DNA of 64,000 nucleotides. Source: Clostridia bacterium (GTDB lineage: Bacteria; Bacillota; Clostridia; UBA1381). The number at the start of each line of letters is the position of its first letter. The stretch's first letter is position 1. The stretch lies in assembly GCA_900751885.1 (NCBI GenBank), contig CAADTH010000068.1, positions 1 to 64,000 of the forward strand. The letters are read 5' to 3'. The notes below the pieces were generated by a model. It searched no databases, had not been told where the DNA came from, and worked only from the letters and a program-made list of their open reading frames with translations. A program made the translations under genes and the position numbers. Shown piece after piece: positions 23,219 through 32,002 of this stretch.

Positions 23219-25444
23219 TTACATTCTATCGTGGAAGGTTCTCGAAATAACCTCCAACTGCTTATCCTTGGTCAGTCTCGTAAAGTGTACCGCATAACCA
23301 GACACACGAATCGTCAAGTTCGGATACTTTTCCGGATGCTCATACGCGTCCATCAGCTGGTTGCGGTTGAAGACATTCACGTTCAAATGATGCGCATTCT
23401 GCGTAAAATATCCATCCAGAACGCTTACAAGATTCTCCACCTGCTCCTCACTCGTCGCGCCGATTGCTCCCGGCGTGATTGTAAATGTGTTCGAAATCCC
23501 ATCCTGACAGTCCTGATACGGGAGCTTCGCCACTGAGTTGAGCGAAGCGAGCGCACCAGACGCGTCACGTCCATGCATTGGGTTTGCACCAGGCGCAAAC
23601 GGCTCTCCTGACTTTCTGCCATCAGGCGTCGCACCCGTGTTCTTTCCATACACCACGTTAGACGTAATCGTCAAAATAGACAGCGTATGCTCCGCACGGC
23701 GGTAAGCCGGCGTCTTCTTCAGTTCATCCAGGAAGTAATCACAGATATCAACTGCCATCTTATCTACCCTGTCATCGTCGTTCCCGTATTTCGGGAAGTC
23801 CCCTTCAATCTTGAAGTCTACCGCAATCCCACGCTCGTCGCGAACCGGCGTGACCTTTGCGTATTTGATTGCACTCAGGGAATCCACCAAAACAGACAGT
23901 CCCGCAATACCAAATGCCATGACGCGGCGTACATCGCTGTCATGCAGTGCCATCTGGATTTTTTCATACGCATACTTGTCATGCATATAGTGGATGATGT
24001 TGAGCGTATTGACATAGTTTTTCGCAAGCCATGCTGTGTATACCTTAAACCTCTCCAATACCTTGTCATAATCAAGCACGCCGTCAAGCGCTTCACCCTC
24101 AGGTCCAATCTGCGCACCCTCGATTTCATCGCGGCCGCCATTGATCGCCATCAAAAGCATTTTCGGCAGATTCGCACGCGCACCGAAGAACTGCATCTGC
24201 TTTCCAATCTCTGTCGCGGATACACAGCACGCAATCGCATAGTCATCGCCATAGGTCGGGCGCATCAGGTCATCGTTTTCGTACTGAATGGAATCCGTGT
24301 CAATGGATACCTTTGCACAATATTTCTTGAAGCCCTCCGGCAGACGGTCAGACCAAAGCACAGTCAGGTTCGGCTCCGGCGCAGGGTTCAATGTGTATAG
24401 CGTGTTGAGCACACGGAAGGAGCTTTTCGTGACCAGAGTTCTTCCGTCCTCTCCCATACCGCCGATGGATTCTGTGACCCAATTTGGGTCTCCCGCAAAT
24501 AACTCATTGTATTCCGGCGTTCTCAGCTGACGTGACATTCTCAGCTTCAGCACAAAATCATCCATGATTTCCTGAGCGCCTTCCTCTGTCAATATGCCCT
24601 CCTTGATATCTCGCTCAAAGTAAATATCAAAGAATGTGCTTGTCCTGCCAAGTGACATCGCCGCACCATTTTGTTCCTTGATTGCCGCGAGATACGCAAA
24701 GTACGTCCACTGTACCGCTTCCCTTGCATTTTCCGCCGGACGGGAGATGTCGAAGCCATAGCTTTGCGCCATTTTTTTCAGGTCACCAAGCGCGGTAATC
24801 TGGTCGGCAACCTCCTCCAATTTGCGGATTAGCTTTTCCGACATATCCAGCTCGCTGAGCTTGAGTTTATCCGCTTTCTTCTCTTCAATCAGCGCATCCA
24901 CGCCGTAGAGCGCGACTCTTCTGTAATCGCCGATAAGTCTGCCGCGTCCATACGCATCCGGAAGTCCGGTCAGGATATGCGCGTGGCGGAGCTTTCTCAT
25001 TGTAGGGGTATATGCCTTGAATACACCGTCATTGTGTGTCGCATGATATTCAAAACGCTTTAAAATCCGGTCAGACACCTCATACCCATATTCCTTACAC
25101 GCCTGCTGTGCCATACGGATCCCGCCGAATGGATTCACACCGCGCTTAAGCGGCGCATCTGTCTGAACTCCTACAATGATCTCGTTTTCTTTATCTAAAT
25201 ATCCCGGCGCATAGCTTGTGATAGTAGACACTGTCTCTGTGTCAATATCATACACGCCTCCGTTGTCCATCTCAATTTTGCGGATTTCATCGTACTTCCC
25301 ATTCAGCTTTCTTGTCCGCTCGGTTGCGCCGGCAAGAAAACTTGCATCGCCCTCGTAAGGTGTGTAGTTTTTCTGAATGAAATCTCTGACGTTGATTTCG
25401 TCCTGCCACGTCCCCTGTTCAAAATTTCTCCATGCTTGTTTCAT
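23219..25444 (-). CDS. pflB: Formate C-acetyltransferase (pyruvate formate-lyase)
   Basis: ATG 25444 (MKQAWRNFEQGTWQDEINVRDFIQ, in part) fits the family start, with AGAAGG upstream. The 741-residue enzyme splits pyruvate with CoA into formate and acetyl-CoA, the main anaerobic pyruvate route. The catalytic Cys pair lies in 'IACCVSATEIGK' (around residue 410), and the glycyl-radical site in 'RVSGYAVHF' near the C-terminus. PflA (20413-21183) makes the radical. The protein is full-length and looks intact. It now has its own terminator, separating it from pflA. Confidence 0.97.
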   Translation of the reverse strand: MKQAWRNFEQGTWQDEINVRDFIQKNYTPYEGDASFLAGATERTRKLNGKYDEIRKIEMDNGGVYDIDTETVSTITSYAPGYLDKENEIIVGVQTDAPLKRGVNPFGGIRMAQQACKEYGYEVSDRILKRFEYHATHNDGVFKAYTPTMRKLRHAHILTGLPDAYGRGRLIGDYRRVALYGVDALIEEKKADKLKLSELDMSEKLIRKLEEVADQITALGDLKKMAQSYGFDISRPAENAREAVQWTYFAYLAAIKEQNGAAMSLGRTSTFFDIYFERDIKEGILTEEGAQEIMDDFVLKLRMSRQLRTPEYNELFAGDPNWVTESIGGMGEDGRTLVTKSSFRVLNTLYTLNPAPEPNLTVLWSDRLPEGFKKYCAKVSIDTDSIQYENDDLMRPTYGDDYAIACCVSATEIGKQMQFFGARANLPKMLLMAINGGRDEIEGAQIGPEGEALDGVLDYDKVLERFKVYTAWLAKNYVNTLNIIHYMHDKYAYEKIQMALHDSDVRRVMAFGIAGLSVLVDSLSAIKYAKVTPVRDERGIAVDFKIEGDFPKYGNDDDRVDKMAVDICDYFLDELKKTPAYRRAEHTLSILTITSNVVYGKNTGATPDGRKSGEPFAPGANPMHGRDASGALASLNSVAKLPYQDCQDGISNTFTITPGAIGATSEEQVENLVSVLDGYFTQNAHHLNVNVFNRNQLMDAYEHPEKYPNLTIRVSGYAVHFTRLTKDKQLEVISRTFHDRM

Positions 25445-25487
25445 TCTGATACCTTCTTTCTCATACATTTGTGATGTATCTACTGAA

Positions 25488-25551
25488 TATGGTATATGAT
25501 TGGTGTTTCATATACCATAGCTATTATATACCATTTTTGTAGTGATTGCAA
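25488..25551 (-). promoter_or_regulatory. pflB promoter with inverted repeat at the transcript start
   Basis: Minus-strand TTGCAA (25546-25551), 17-bp spacer, TATAAT (25523-25528). A 12-bp inverted repeat, TATGGTATATGA/TCATATACCATA (25488-25519), begins at the expected +1. It could be an operator or a 5'-end RNA hairpin. Confidence 0.75.
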
Positions 25552-25739
25552 TGTTTTTATACGCGGCAATATTTACATATTTTTATTCTTCCCTATTTTC
25601 ATCGTTGTGCAACATTTTTTGTCTTTTTTGAAAGGGTATGTCTTTGTAAAAATATGAGTGTCGTATGCTGAAAGGGTATCATTTCACAGTGGAAATTGAT
25701 ACATTTTTATGATGCCGATTTGCTGGCGGTGCTCCGTTC

Positions 25740-26070
25740 AACTATTAGGGGCAGGCGCTTCGCCCTTGCTGATAGCATAATAGAACGGTGCCAGCCGCAT
25801 AAATGTAATTCCTTCCACTTTTCTTCTGTAGAACAACCGACTTTCCTCCATCCCACTTCTTCGTGCTCCAGTCAAAATTGGGGCATGTATGCCGCACCAA
25901 AAGCATAAGCGAACGAATCGGTCCCAGGGGCTTTTAAGGGGATATTCCCCTTAAACGGCGCTTTGGTTACTTTGACGCCGCAGGCAAAGTAACTCCGGTA
26001 TGAAGAAACCCAAACAGAAACCATGACATCAGCAAGGGCGAAGCGCCTGCTTTCGATAGCATAATAGAAC
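25740..26070 (-). repeat. R1 dispersed repeat, one full and one partial copy (minus orientation)
   Basis: A full unit spans about 25866-26070, with the TTAAGGGGA-type palindrome. A partial unit lies at about 25740-25865, ending in the same tail (TAGCATAATAGAACGGTGCC). They occupy most of the 645-bp gap between pflB and the decarboxylase gene; the remaining 190 bp next to pflB hold only its promoter. Confidence 0.8.
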
Positions 26071-26089
26071 ATTACTATAATGAATCCCC

Positions 26090-27214
26090 CTATAGCCTTC
26101 TTTTAAACTCCTCATATCCAAATTCCTTTACCACCTTCACACTGCCATCCTTCTGTTTTAGCACGATTGCAGGTAAGCGCATCCCATTGAACGTATTATT
26201 TTTCACCATTGTATAATGTGCCATATCGCAAAAGATAACCTTGCTTCCTGCCTGTAGCTTCTCTGGAAACGAATAATCACCAATCACGTCCCCCGCAAGG
26301 CAGGTCGGTCCTGCAAGCCGGTACGTGTACGAATACTCCCCCGGCTTCCCTGCACCGATGACCTCGGGACGATATGGCATCTCCAGCACATCCGGCATAT
26401 GACACTCGGCGGAGGTGTCCAAAATGGCAATCTCCATTCCATTCTCTGCGATATCGAGCACCTCAGACACCAGATAGCCAGTATTCAGCGCCACCGCCTC
26501 GCCAGGCTCCAAATACACCTGTACATGATATTTGTCCTGAATTCTGCGGATACAGCGAATTAGCGTATCCACATCATAATCCGCTCTGGTGATATGGTGT
26601 CCGCCTCCAAAATTCACCCATTTCATCTGCCCCAAATATGCCCCGAATTTCTCCTCCACTGCATCCAGCGTACGCCACAGCGTGTCCGAATTCTGTTCAC
26701 ACATGGTATGAAAATGGATTCCCTCTATTCCCTCCAGCCGCTCCGGCTGAAACTGCCTGTGCGTCACTCCAAGGCGGGACCCTTGAAAGCAGGGATTATA
26801 TAAGTCTGTCTCAATTTCCGAGTACTCAGGATTCACCCGAATCCCACACGATACCCCACCGGCGGCTGCCTGTTCTCGATATTTCTCCCACTGGTGGAAT
26901 GAATTGAATACTACATGGTCTGCATACCGCAGAATTTCATCAAATTCCCGATTTTCATATGCCGGCGAAAACACATGCACCTCGCCTGCAAATTCCTCTT
27001 TCCCCAGCCGTGCTTCGTACAATCCGCTCGCCGTAACCCCTGCAAGATAGTCCGACAAAAGCGGAAACGTCTCATACATGGAAAAAGCCTTGAGCGCCAA
27101 AAGAATCTTGCAGTCTGTTTGCTTCTGGATATCCTGTAGGCGCTGTGCATTTTTCTCCAGCAATGCCGCATCCACCACATAGCATGGAGTGGGGAGCTTA
27201 TTTGTATCTAACAT
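26090..27214 (-). CDS. nspC: Carboxynorspermidine/carboxyspermidine decarboxylase
   Basis: 374 residues of the alanine-racemase-fold PLP decarboxylases. 'LPTPCYVVDAALLEKNAQRL' opens the barrel, and the PLP lysine is in 'KILLALKAFSMY' (around residue 42). 'GIHFHTMCEQNS' and 'WVNFGGGHHITRADYD' bind the cofactor phosphate. The second active-site loop has 'CLAGDVIGDYSF' with the catalytic Cys. It removes CO2 from carboxynorspermidine or carboxyspermidine, giving the triamine. The preceding gene, 12 bp upstream, makes the substrate, so the pair forms a complete alternative triamine pathway. Confidence 0.93.
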   Translation of the reverse strand: MLDTNKLPTPCYVVDAALLEKNAQRLQDIQKQTDCKILLALKAFSMYETFPLLSDYLAGVTASGLYEARLGKEEFAGEVHVFSPAYENREFDEILRYADHVVFNSFHQWEKYREQAAAGGVSCGIRVNPEYSEIETDLYNPCFQGSRLGVTHRQFQPERLEGIEGIHFHTMCEQNSDTLWRTLDAVEEKFGAYLGQMKWVNFGGGHHITRADYDVDTLIRCIRRIQDKYHVQVYLEPGEAVALNTGYLVSEVLDIAENGMEIAILDTSAECHMPDVLEMPYRPEVIGAGKPGEYSYTYRLAGPTCLAGDVIGDYSFPEKLQAGSKVIFCDMAHYTMVKNNTFNGMRLPAIVLKQKDGSVKVVKEFGYEEFKRRL

Positions 27215-27226
27215 GGTTTGTCCTTT

Positions 27227-28426
27227 CTAATCAATAAGTTTTGGTGAAAAGCTCTCCTTCCAAGGAAGCCCGAACTGATTCAGCGCATCCATAAACGGGT
27301 CCGGATCAAACTCTTCAATATTATATACACCCGGCTTCTTCCACTTACCGGTGAGAATCATCGCCGCGCCAATCATCGCCGGCACGCCTGTGGTATAGGA
27401 AATCGCCTGCGACCCCACCTCTCGGTAGCATTCCTGATGGTCGCACACATTGTACACATAATAGTTGACCGGCTTTCCATCCTTCACACCCTGGAAAATA
27501 CAGCCGATATTGGTCTTTCCCTTTGTTCTCGGTCCGAGAGAAGCAGGGTCAGGCAAAACTGCCTTCAAAAACTGCAACGGCACGATTTGCTTTCCCTCAA
27601 AGTCAATCGGCTCAATCGACGTCATACCCACATTCTCAAGCACCTTCAAATGCGTGAGATAGCTCTGGGAAAACGTCATCCAAAACCGAATCTGCTCGAT
27701 TCCTCTGATATTTTTTGCCAGAGACTCCATCTCCTCATGATGCAACAGATAAATGTCCTTTTCTCCGATTTCGGGCAGGTCATAGACTTGCCTAAATTCC
27801 ATCGGCTTAGTTTCAATGAACTTCCCATCCTTAAAATAGCTTCCATTTGCCGTCACCTCGCGGATATTGATTTCCGGATTAAAGTTGGTCGCAAACGGAT
27901 ACCCATGATCTCCCGCATTGGCATCTACAATATCAATTTTGTGAATCTCATCAAAATAGTGCTTTTGCGCGTAAGCCGAGAATACACCCGTCACACCCGG
28001 ATCGAATCCGCTTCCCAAAAGCGCGGTAATGCCTGCCTCGAGGAAGCGGTCCCTGTATGCCCACTGCCATTTATATTCAAACTTTGCGGTATCAGGCGGT
28101 TCATAATTGGCAGTATCCACATAGTCCGTCTTCGTCGCAAGACACGCATCCATGATGGTGAGATCCTGATACGGAAGCGCCACATTGATTACAATATCCG
28201 GCTGATAGTCCTCAATCAAACGAATCAACTCTTTGGTATTGTCCGCGTCCACCTGCGCGGTGGAAATTTTCGTCCGTCCGCCGCCGAGCTTTTTCTTGAG
28301 CGCATCACACTTTGACTTTGTTCTGCTCGCAATGCAAATATCCTCAAACACCTCACTGTTTTGACAGCATTTATGCACGACCACGCTTGCCACGCCGCCC
28401 GCGCCGATAATGAGTGCTTTTCCCAT
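27227..28426 (-). CDS. Carboxynorspermidine/carboxyspermidine synthase (saccharopine dehydrogenase-like)
   Basis: The start is put at ATG 28426 (MGKALIIGAGGVASVVVHKCC), 7 nt below GGAGG; ATG 28429 is adjacent. The 399-residue protein has an N-terminal Rossmann fold with GAGGVASV for NADPH. The conserved run 'NVALPYQDLTIMDACLATKTDYVDTANYE' and 'GSGFDPGVTGVFSAYA' follow, as in Lys1-type dehydrogenases of this branch. With NspC next door it should condense aspartate semialdehyde with a diamine, rather than make saccharopine. Whether the product is the norspermidine or the spermidine precursor depends on the diamine available and cannot be read here. Confidence 0.92.
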   Translation of the reverse strand: MGKALIIGAGGVASVVVHKCCQNSEVFEDICIASRTKSKCDALKKKLGGGRTKISTAQVDADNTKELIRLIEDYQPDIVINVALPYQDLTIMDACLATKTDYVDTANYEPPDTAKFEYKWQWAYRDRFLEAGITALLGSGFDPGVTGVFSAYAQKHYFDEIHKIDIVDANAGDHGYPFATNFNPEINIREVTANGSYFKDGKFIETKPMEFRQVYDLPEIGEKDIYLLHHEEMESLAKNIRGIEQIRFWMTFSQSYLTHLKVLENVGMTSIEPIDFEGKQIVPLQFLKAVLPDPASLGPRTKGKTNIGCIFQGVKDGKPVNYYVYNVCDHQECYREVGSQAISYTTGVPAMIGAAMILTGKWKKPGVYNIEEFDPDPFMDALNQFGLPWKESFSPKLID

Positions 28427-28532
28427 CATAAAACCTCCCTTTTGTCGTTTCGTTTCATGCAACCTAGTATACCATACCTTTCCTTCTTTTATCAACCATC
28501 CATTTTGATTTCATAAAGATTTAGAGTATTCC

Positions 28533-28561
28533 TTGTATATTTGGAAAGAATCAGATATAAT
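28533..28561 (+). promoter_or_regulatory. Promoter for the membrane protein at 28600
   Basis: TTGTAT (28533-28538), 17-bp spacer, TATAAT (28556-28561). The gene starts 38 bp downstream. Confidence 0.75.
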
Positions 28562-28599
28562 AAGACCAACCGAAATGATTTAAGAAAAGAGGGCTTGTT

Positions 28600-30342
28600 A
28601 TGAGATTAAAAAATGGTTTTGTCCGTGTTGTCATCAATCTTTTGGTGACGCTGGTATTCGGTTTTCTCTATTTTTATGCCACCCTGCCCGCGCTCAATCT
28701 CCAGTCAAAGGATTTTTACTTTTTCATCGGGCTGTTGTGCGTGGTCTATGTCGTATGCTCACTGATTACGTCCGGCGTCCGCGCGGAGGGAATGCGTGAG
28801 TACTTCGACTTTGTAAAGCGGCAGTGTAAGGTTCCGGCGGCAATCGTTATCCTTTTGCTTTTGGTGGCGCTTGTCGGCTCGTTTCTCTCCTGGCAGGTCA
28901 TTCGCGCAGGGTCCTACCGCGACCTTCTGACCGTGGAGGAGGGGAATTTTGCCCAGGAGGTAGAGGAAATCTCCTTTGACAAAATTCCAATGCTCGACAA
29001 AAATTCTGCCGAGCGGCTCGGCGACCGAAAACTCGGTGAGCTCTCTGACATGGTCAGCCAGTTTGAGGTGTCGAATGAATACACTCAAATCAACTATCAG
29101 GACCGCCCTGTCCGTGTGACACCGCTTATCTACGGTGATGTGATTAAGTGGCTCAACAACAGAAAGCAGGGAATCCCCGCGTATCTCGTGATTGACATGG
29201 CAACGCAGGCTGTCGATGTCGTGCGGCTGTCAGATGGAATCAAATATTCTCCGAGCGAGCACTTCGGCAGACAGCTAAACAGGCATCTGCGCTTCAACTA
29301 TCCAACCTATCTGTTTGGACAGCCGACCTTTGAAATCGACGAGGAGCAAAATCCATATTGGGTCTGTCCACGCATTGTCAAGCGAATCGGACTGTTCGGC
29401 GGTACAGATATCCAGGGAGCTGTACTCGTCAACGCAGTCACAGGTGAAAGTCAATATTATGAAGAGGTGCCGAATTGGGTTGACCGCGTCTACTCTGCAG
29501 ATTTGATTGTAGAGCAGTATAATTATAACGGACGCTACAAAAATGGATTCATCAATTCTATCTTCGGACAAAAGGGCGTCACACAGGTCACATCGGGCTA
29601 CAATTATATCGCCTTAAACGATGATGTGTTCGTCTACACAGGAATCACCTCGGTCGGCGGTGACCAGTCCAACATCGGCTTTATCCTCTCTAACCAGCGC
29701 ACCAAGGAAACCAAGTATTACCCATGCGCGGGAGCGGCGGAAAACTCAGCGATGTCATCGGCAGAGGGTGTGGTACAGCATCTCAATTATAAGGCGACCT
29801 TCCCACTTCTCTTAAATGTATCCAACCAGCCGACCTATTTTATCGCACTCAAGGATAACGCACAGCTGGTGAAAATGTACGCGATGGTCAACGTACAGCA
29901 GTACCAGATTGTTGCAACCGGTGCGTCGGTTGCTGAATGTGAAAAGCAGTATGTAAAGCTCCTGGCACAAAACAAAATCGGTACGACGCCGGAAAGTGAA
30001 GAAACCAAGCTGACAGGCAAAATCACAGACATTCGCTCTGCTGTACGCGAAGGAAACACCTACTATTATATTCGTCTGGACGCATCGGGTCCATATTACA
30101 GCATATCCGCGTCCGCGTATGAGGATGCTGTTATTTTGAATGTCGGTGATACTGTGACCATTGAGTATGACCCGGCTGCGGAAGGTGATATCCGTGGAAT
30201 ATCCGCAATCGCACGCGGCGAGAAAGAAGCGTCTTCGATTGAACCTACCGGAGATTCCCCCGGCTTGACGCTCCCGGACGCTGTTCCAACACCGTCTCCT
30301 TCGCAGAGTGCGCCGGCACAGACACCTCCGGTTCAGCCATAA
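28600..30342 (+). CDS. Unrecognised membrane protein with large extracytoplasmic domain (580 aa)
   Basis: Three hydrophobic helices lie at about residues 12-32, 42-60 and 80-100. A large soluble region (about 105-480) follows, containing 'PAYLVIDMATQAVDVVRLSDGIKYSPSE' (in part), 'GLFGGTDIQGAVLVNAVTGES' and 'VYTGITSVGGDQSNIGFIL'. Residues about 480-545 look like a small OB/beta domain ('TGKITDIRSAVREGNTYYYIRLD'). The last 35 residues are Pro/Ser-rich (PTPSPSQSAPAQTPPVQP). Proteins with a similar outline exist in other Clostridia as uncharacterised CDS; I do not know a function. It is transcribed alone between a promoter and a perfect hairpin. Confidence 0.85.
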   Translation: MRLKNGFVRVVINLLVTLVFGFLYFYATLPALNLQSKDFYFFIGLLCVVYVVCSLITSGVRAEGMREYFDFVKRQCKVPAAIVILLLLVALVGSFLSWQVIRAGSYRDLLTVEEGNFAQEVEEISFDKIPMLDKNSAERLGDRKLGELSDMVSQFEVSNEYTQINYQDRPVRVTPLIYGDVIKWLNNRKQGIPAYLVIDMATQAVDVVRLSDGIKYSPSEHFGRQLNRHLRFNYPTYLFGQPTFEIDEEQNPYWVCPRIVKRIGLFGGTDIQGAVLVNAVTGESQYYEEVPNWVDRVYSADLIVEQYNYNGRYKNGFINSIFGQKGVTQVTSGYNYIALNDDVFVYTGITSVGGDQSNIGFILSNQRTKETKYYPCAGAAENSAMSSAEGVVQHLNYKATFPLLLNVSNQPTYFIALKDNAQLVKMYAMVNVQQYQIVATGASVAECEKQYVKLLAQNKIGTTPESEETKLTGKITDIRSAVREGNTYYYIRLDASGPYYSISASAYEDAVILNVGDTVTIEYDPAAEGDIRGISAIARGEKEASSIEPTGDSPGLTLPDAVPTPSPSQSAPAQTPPVQP

Positions 30343-30367
30343 AATAAAGCTCTGCAAAACAAAATCA

Positions 30368-30411
30368 AAAAGGGGCTGTAAAAAAACCAAGTTTTTTTAC
30401 AGCCCCTTTTT
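30368..30411 (+). terminator. Perfect hairpin terminator sharing the R2 terminal sequence
   Basis: A 20-bp arm (AAAAAGGGGCTGTAAAAAAA) and its exact complement around a 4-nt loop. The arm matches the terminal inverted repeat of the R2 elements (AAGGAGCTGTAAAAAATG and AAAAAGGGGCTGTAAAACATG). Confidence 0.85.
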
Positions 30412-30462
30412 GCGACGATTTTCTTCCCTCCAAAACCAATCCACAGAAAATAGGAAAACCGC

Positions 30463-30491
30463 TTTACACATACTTTAATTTTTGATAAGAT
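30463..30491 (+). promoter_or_regulatory. Promoter for the decarboxylase-recD2 pair
   Basis: TTTACA (30463-30468), 17-bp spacer, TAAGAT (30486-30491); start codon 85 bp downstream. Confidence 0.6.
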
Positions 30492-30576
30492 AGAAAGAAA
30501 AACGATAAACCACAGCTTTCCCGAACAATCACTCTATCCTGACATGAAAGCGGAAAGCCAGATATGAGGAGATACC

Positions 30577-31998
30577 ATGAACGCACCATTATATAAAAAA
30601 CTAGAGCAATATGCATCCGGACGGCGGATATCCTTTGCCATGCCCGGACACAAGGGCGGAAAGGGAATGTCGCAGGGCTTTGACCGCAAGCTGTTGAAAT
30701 ACGATGTGACAGAGCTTCCAGACACAGAAAATCTTCACCAACCGGGCGACGCGATGAAAACCGCGAAACGCTTGGCGGCAGAGTTTTTCGAAGCACAGGA
30801 CACCTACTTTTTGGTCGGCGGCTCAACCTGCGGCATTTTTGCCATGCTTGCCGCAACCTGTTCCCCGGGCGACACTGTGATTGTCAACCGTGCCTGTCAT
30901 ATTTCAGTCATGAACGCCTGCACCATATTGGGACTCCGCCCTGCGTTTATCCGACAGGACGTGATGGAAACCTTCTCCATTCCGCAGGGCATTGACCAAA
31001 AGGCGGTCATTGCCGCACTCGATGAGCACCACGACGCAAAGGCGGTGCTTCTCACCTCCCCGTCCTATTATGGAATCTGTTCGGATATTGAGACCATCGC
31101 AAAAATGACGCGCGCGCGTGGGATTCCCCTTTTGGTCGACGAGGCACACGGCGCGCACTTCGCGGCGAACCCATCTGTCTTTCCGCGCACCGCGCTCAGC
31201 CAGGGCGCTGACATGGTGGTACAGAGTGCTCATAAAACACTCAATGCCATGAACCAGGCGGCATACCTGCATGTGAACAGCGATTTGATAGACAAGGCGC
31301 GCTTAAAAGCTGTTCTTCCGATGCTCGAAACCTCCAGTCCATCGTATCTGATTGCGGCGTCATGTGATTTGGCGCGCGCAGACCTTGAGGAAAAGGGTGC
31401 GGCAAAGTGGGAAACCACCTGCCGCCAGTGTGAAGAGCTTCGCCGCAAGGTACAGGCAAAAACAAACGTACAGTTTATCTCCATGCTTCAAAACGGACAA
31501 AACAATATAGAAAGCGTAGACGAGACGCGGATTGTCATGAATTTTTCTGCTTATCAGACCACAGGCTTTGACATTTCTGAACTTCTGCGCACAAAGTACA
31601 AAATTGATATGGAAATGGCAGATTTGTTTAATGTGGTCGGCATTGCCACGCCTGCGAATTCTTCGTCAGAATATATGAAGCTCTCCAACGCTGTCATCTC
31701 TATCTGCGCCGGACTTTCTCCAAGCGAGGAGGAACCGGCGTTTCCGCCGCCGCCGATTCCAGAGCTTGCTATGGCGCCGCAGGAGGCGTTTTATAAAAAA
31801 GGGCGTGCGGTGCGCCTCGACGAAGCAGTCGGTTGTGTGTCACGTGCGACAGTGGTGGCATATCCGCCGGCAGTGCCGATTATCTGCACAGGCGAGCTTG
31901 TCCTTTCGCAAAGCGTGGACTACATCGAAGCGCTCAAAGGGATGGGCGCACAGATTGTAGGACTCTCTGAAAACGGCTTTTTGCCGGTTGTGGAGTAA
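30577..31998 (+). CDS. Orn/Lys/Arg decarboxylase family protein (paralogue of SpeA)
   Basis: 473 residues, the short Gram-positive form. 'ISFAMPGHKGGKGM' at the N-terminus, 'FLVGGSTCGIFAMLAATCSPGD', 'VDEAHGAHF' and 'VVQSAHKTLNAMNQAAYLH' (PLP lysine in SAHKT, around residue 220) are the family hallmarks. It should decarboxylate a basic amino acid. The substrate is uncertain, since lysine, ornithine and arginine enzymes of this length look alike. A second member lies at 49359 inside the spermidine operon. This copy is followed 4 nt later by recD2 and ends in its own C-terminal domain (about 390-473). Confidence 0.9.
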   Translation: MNAPLYKKLEQYASGRRISFAMPGHKGGKGMSQGFDRKLLKYDVTELPDTENLHQPGDAMKTAKRLAAEFFEAQDTYFLVGGSTCGIFAMLAATCSPGDTVIVNRACHISVMNACTILGLRPAFIRQDVMETFSIPQGIDQKAVIAALDEHHDAKAVLLTSPSYYGICSDIETIAKMTRARGIPLLVDEAHGAHFAANPSVFPRTALSQGADMVVQSAHKTLNAMNQAAYLHVNSDLIDKARLKAVLPMLETSSPSYLIAASCDLARADLEEKGAAKWETTCRQCEELRRKVQAKTNVQFISMLQNGQNNIESVDETRIVMNFSAYQTTGFDISELLRTKYKIDMEMADLFNVVGIATPANSSSEYMKLSNAVISICAGLSPSEEEPAFPPPPIPELAMAPQEAFYKKGRAVRLDEAVGCVSRATVVAYPPAVPIICTGELVLSQSVDYIEALKGMGAQIVGLSENGFLPVVE

Positions 31999-32002
31999 GA
32001 AT

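Noticed and set aside
29275..29571. Minus-strand frames opposite the membrane protein at 28600-30342
   Set aside because: They lack ribosome sites and family resemblance and lie fully inside a well-supported gene.
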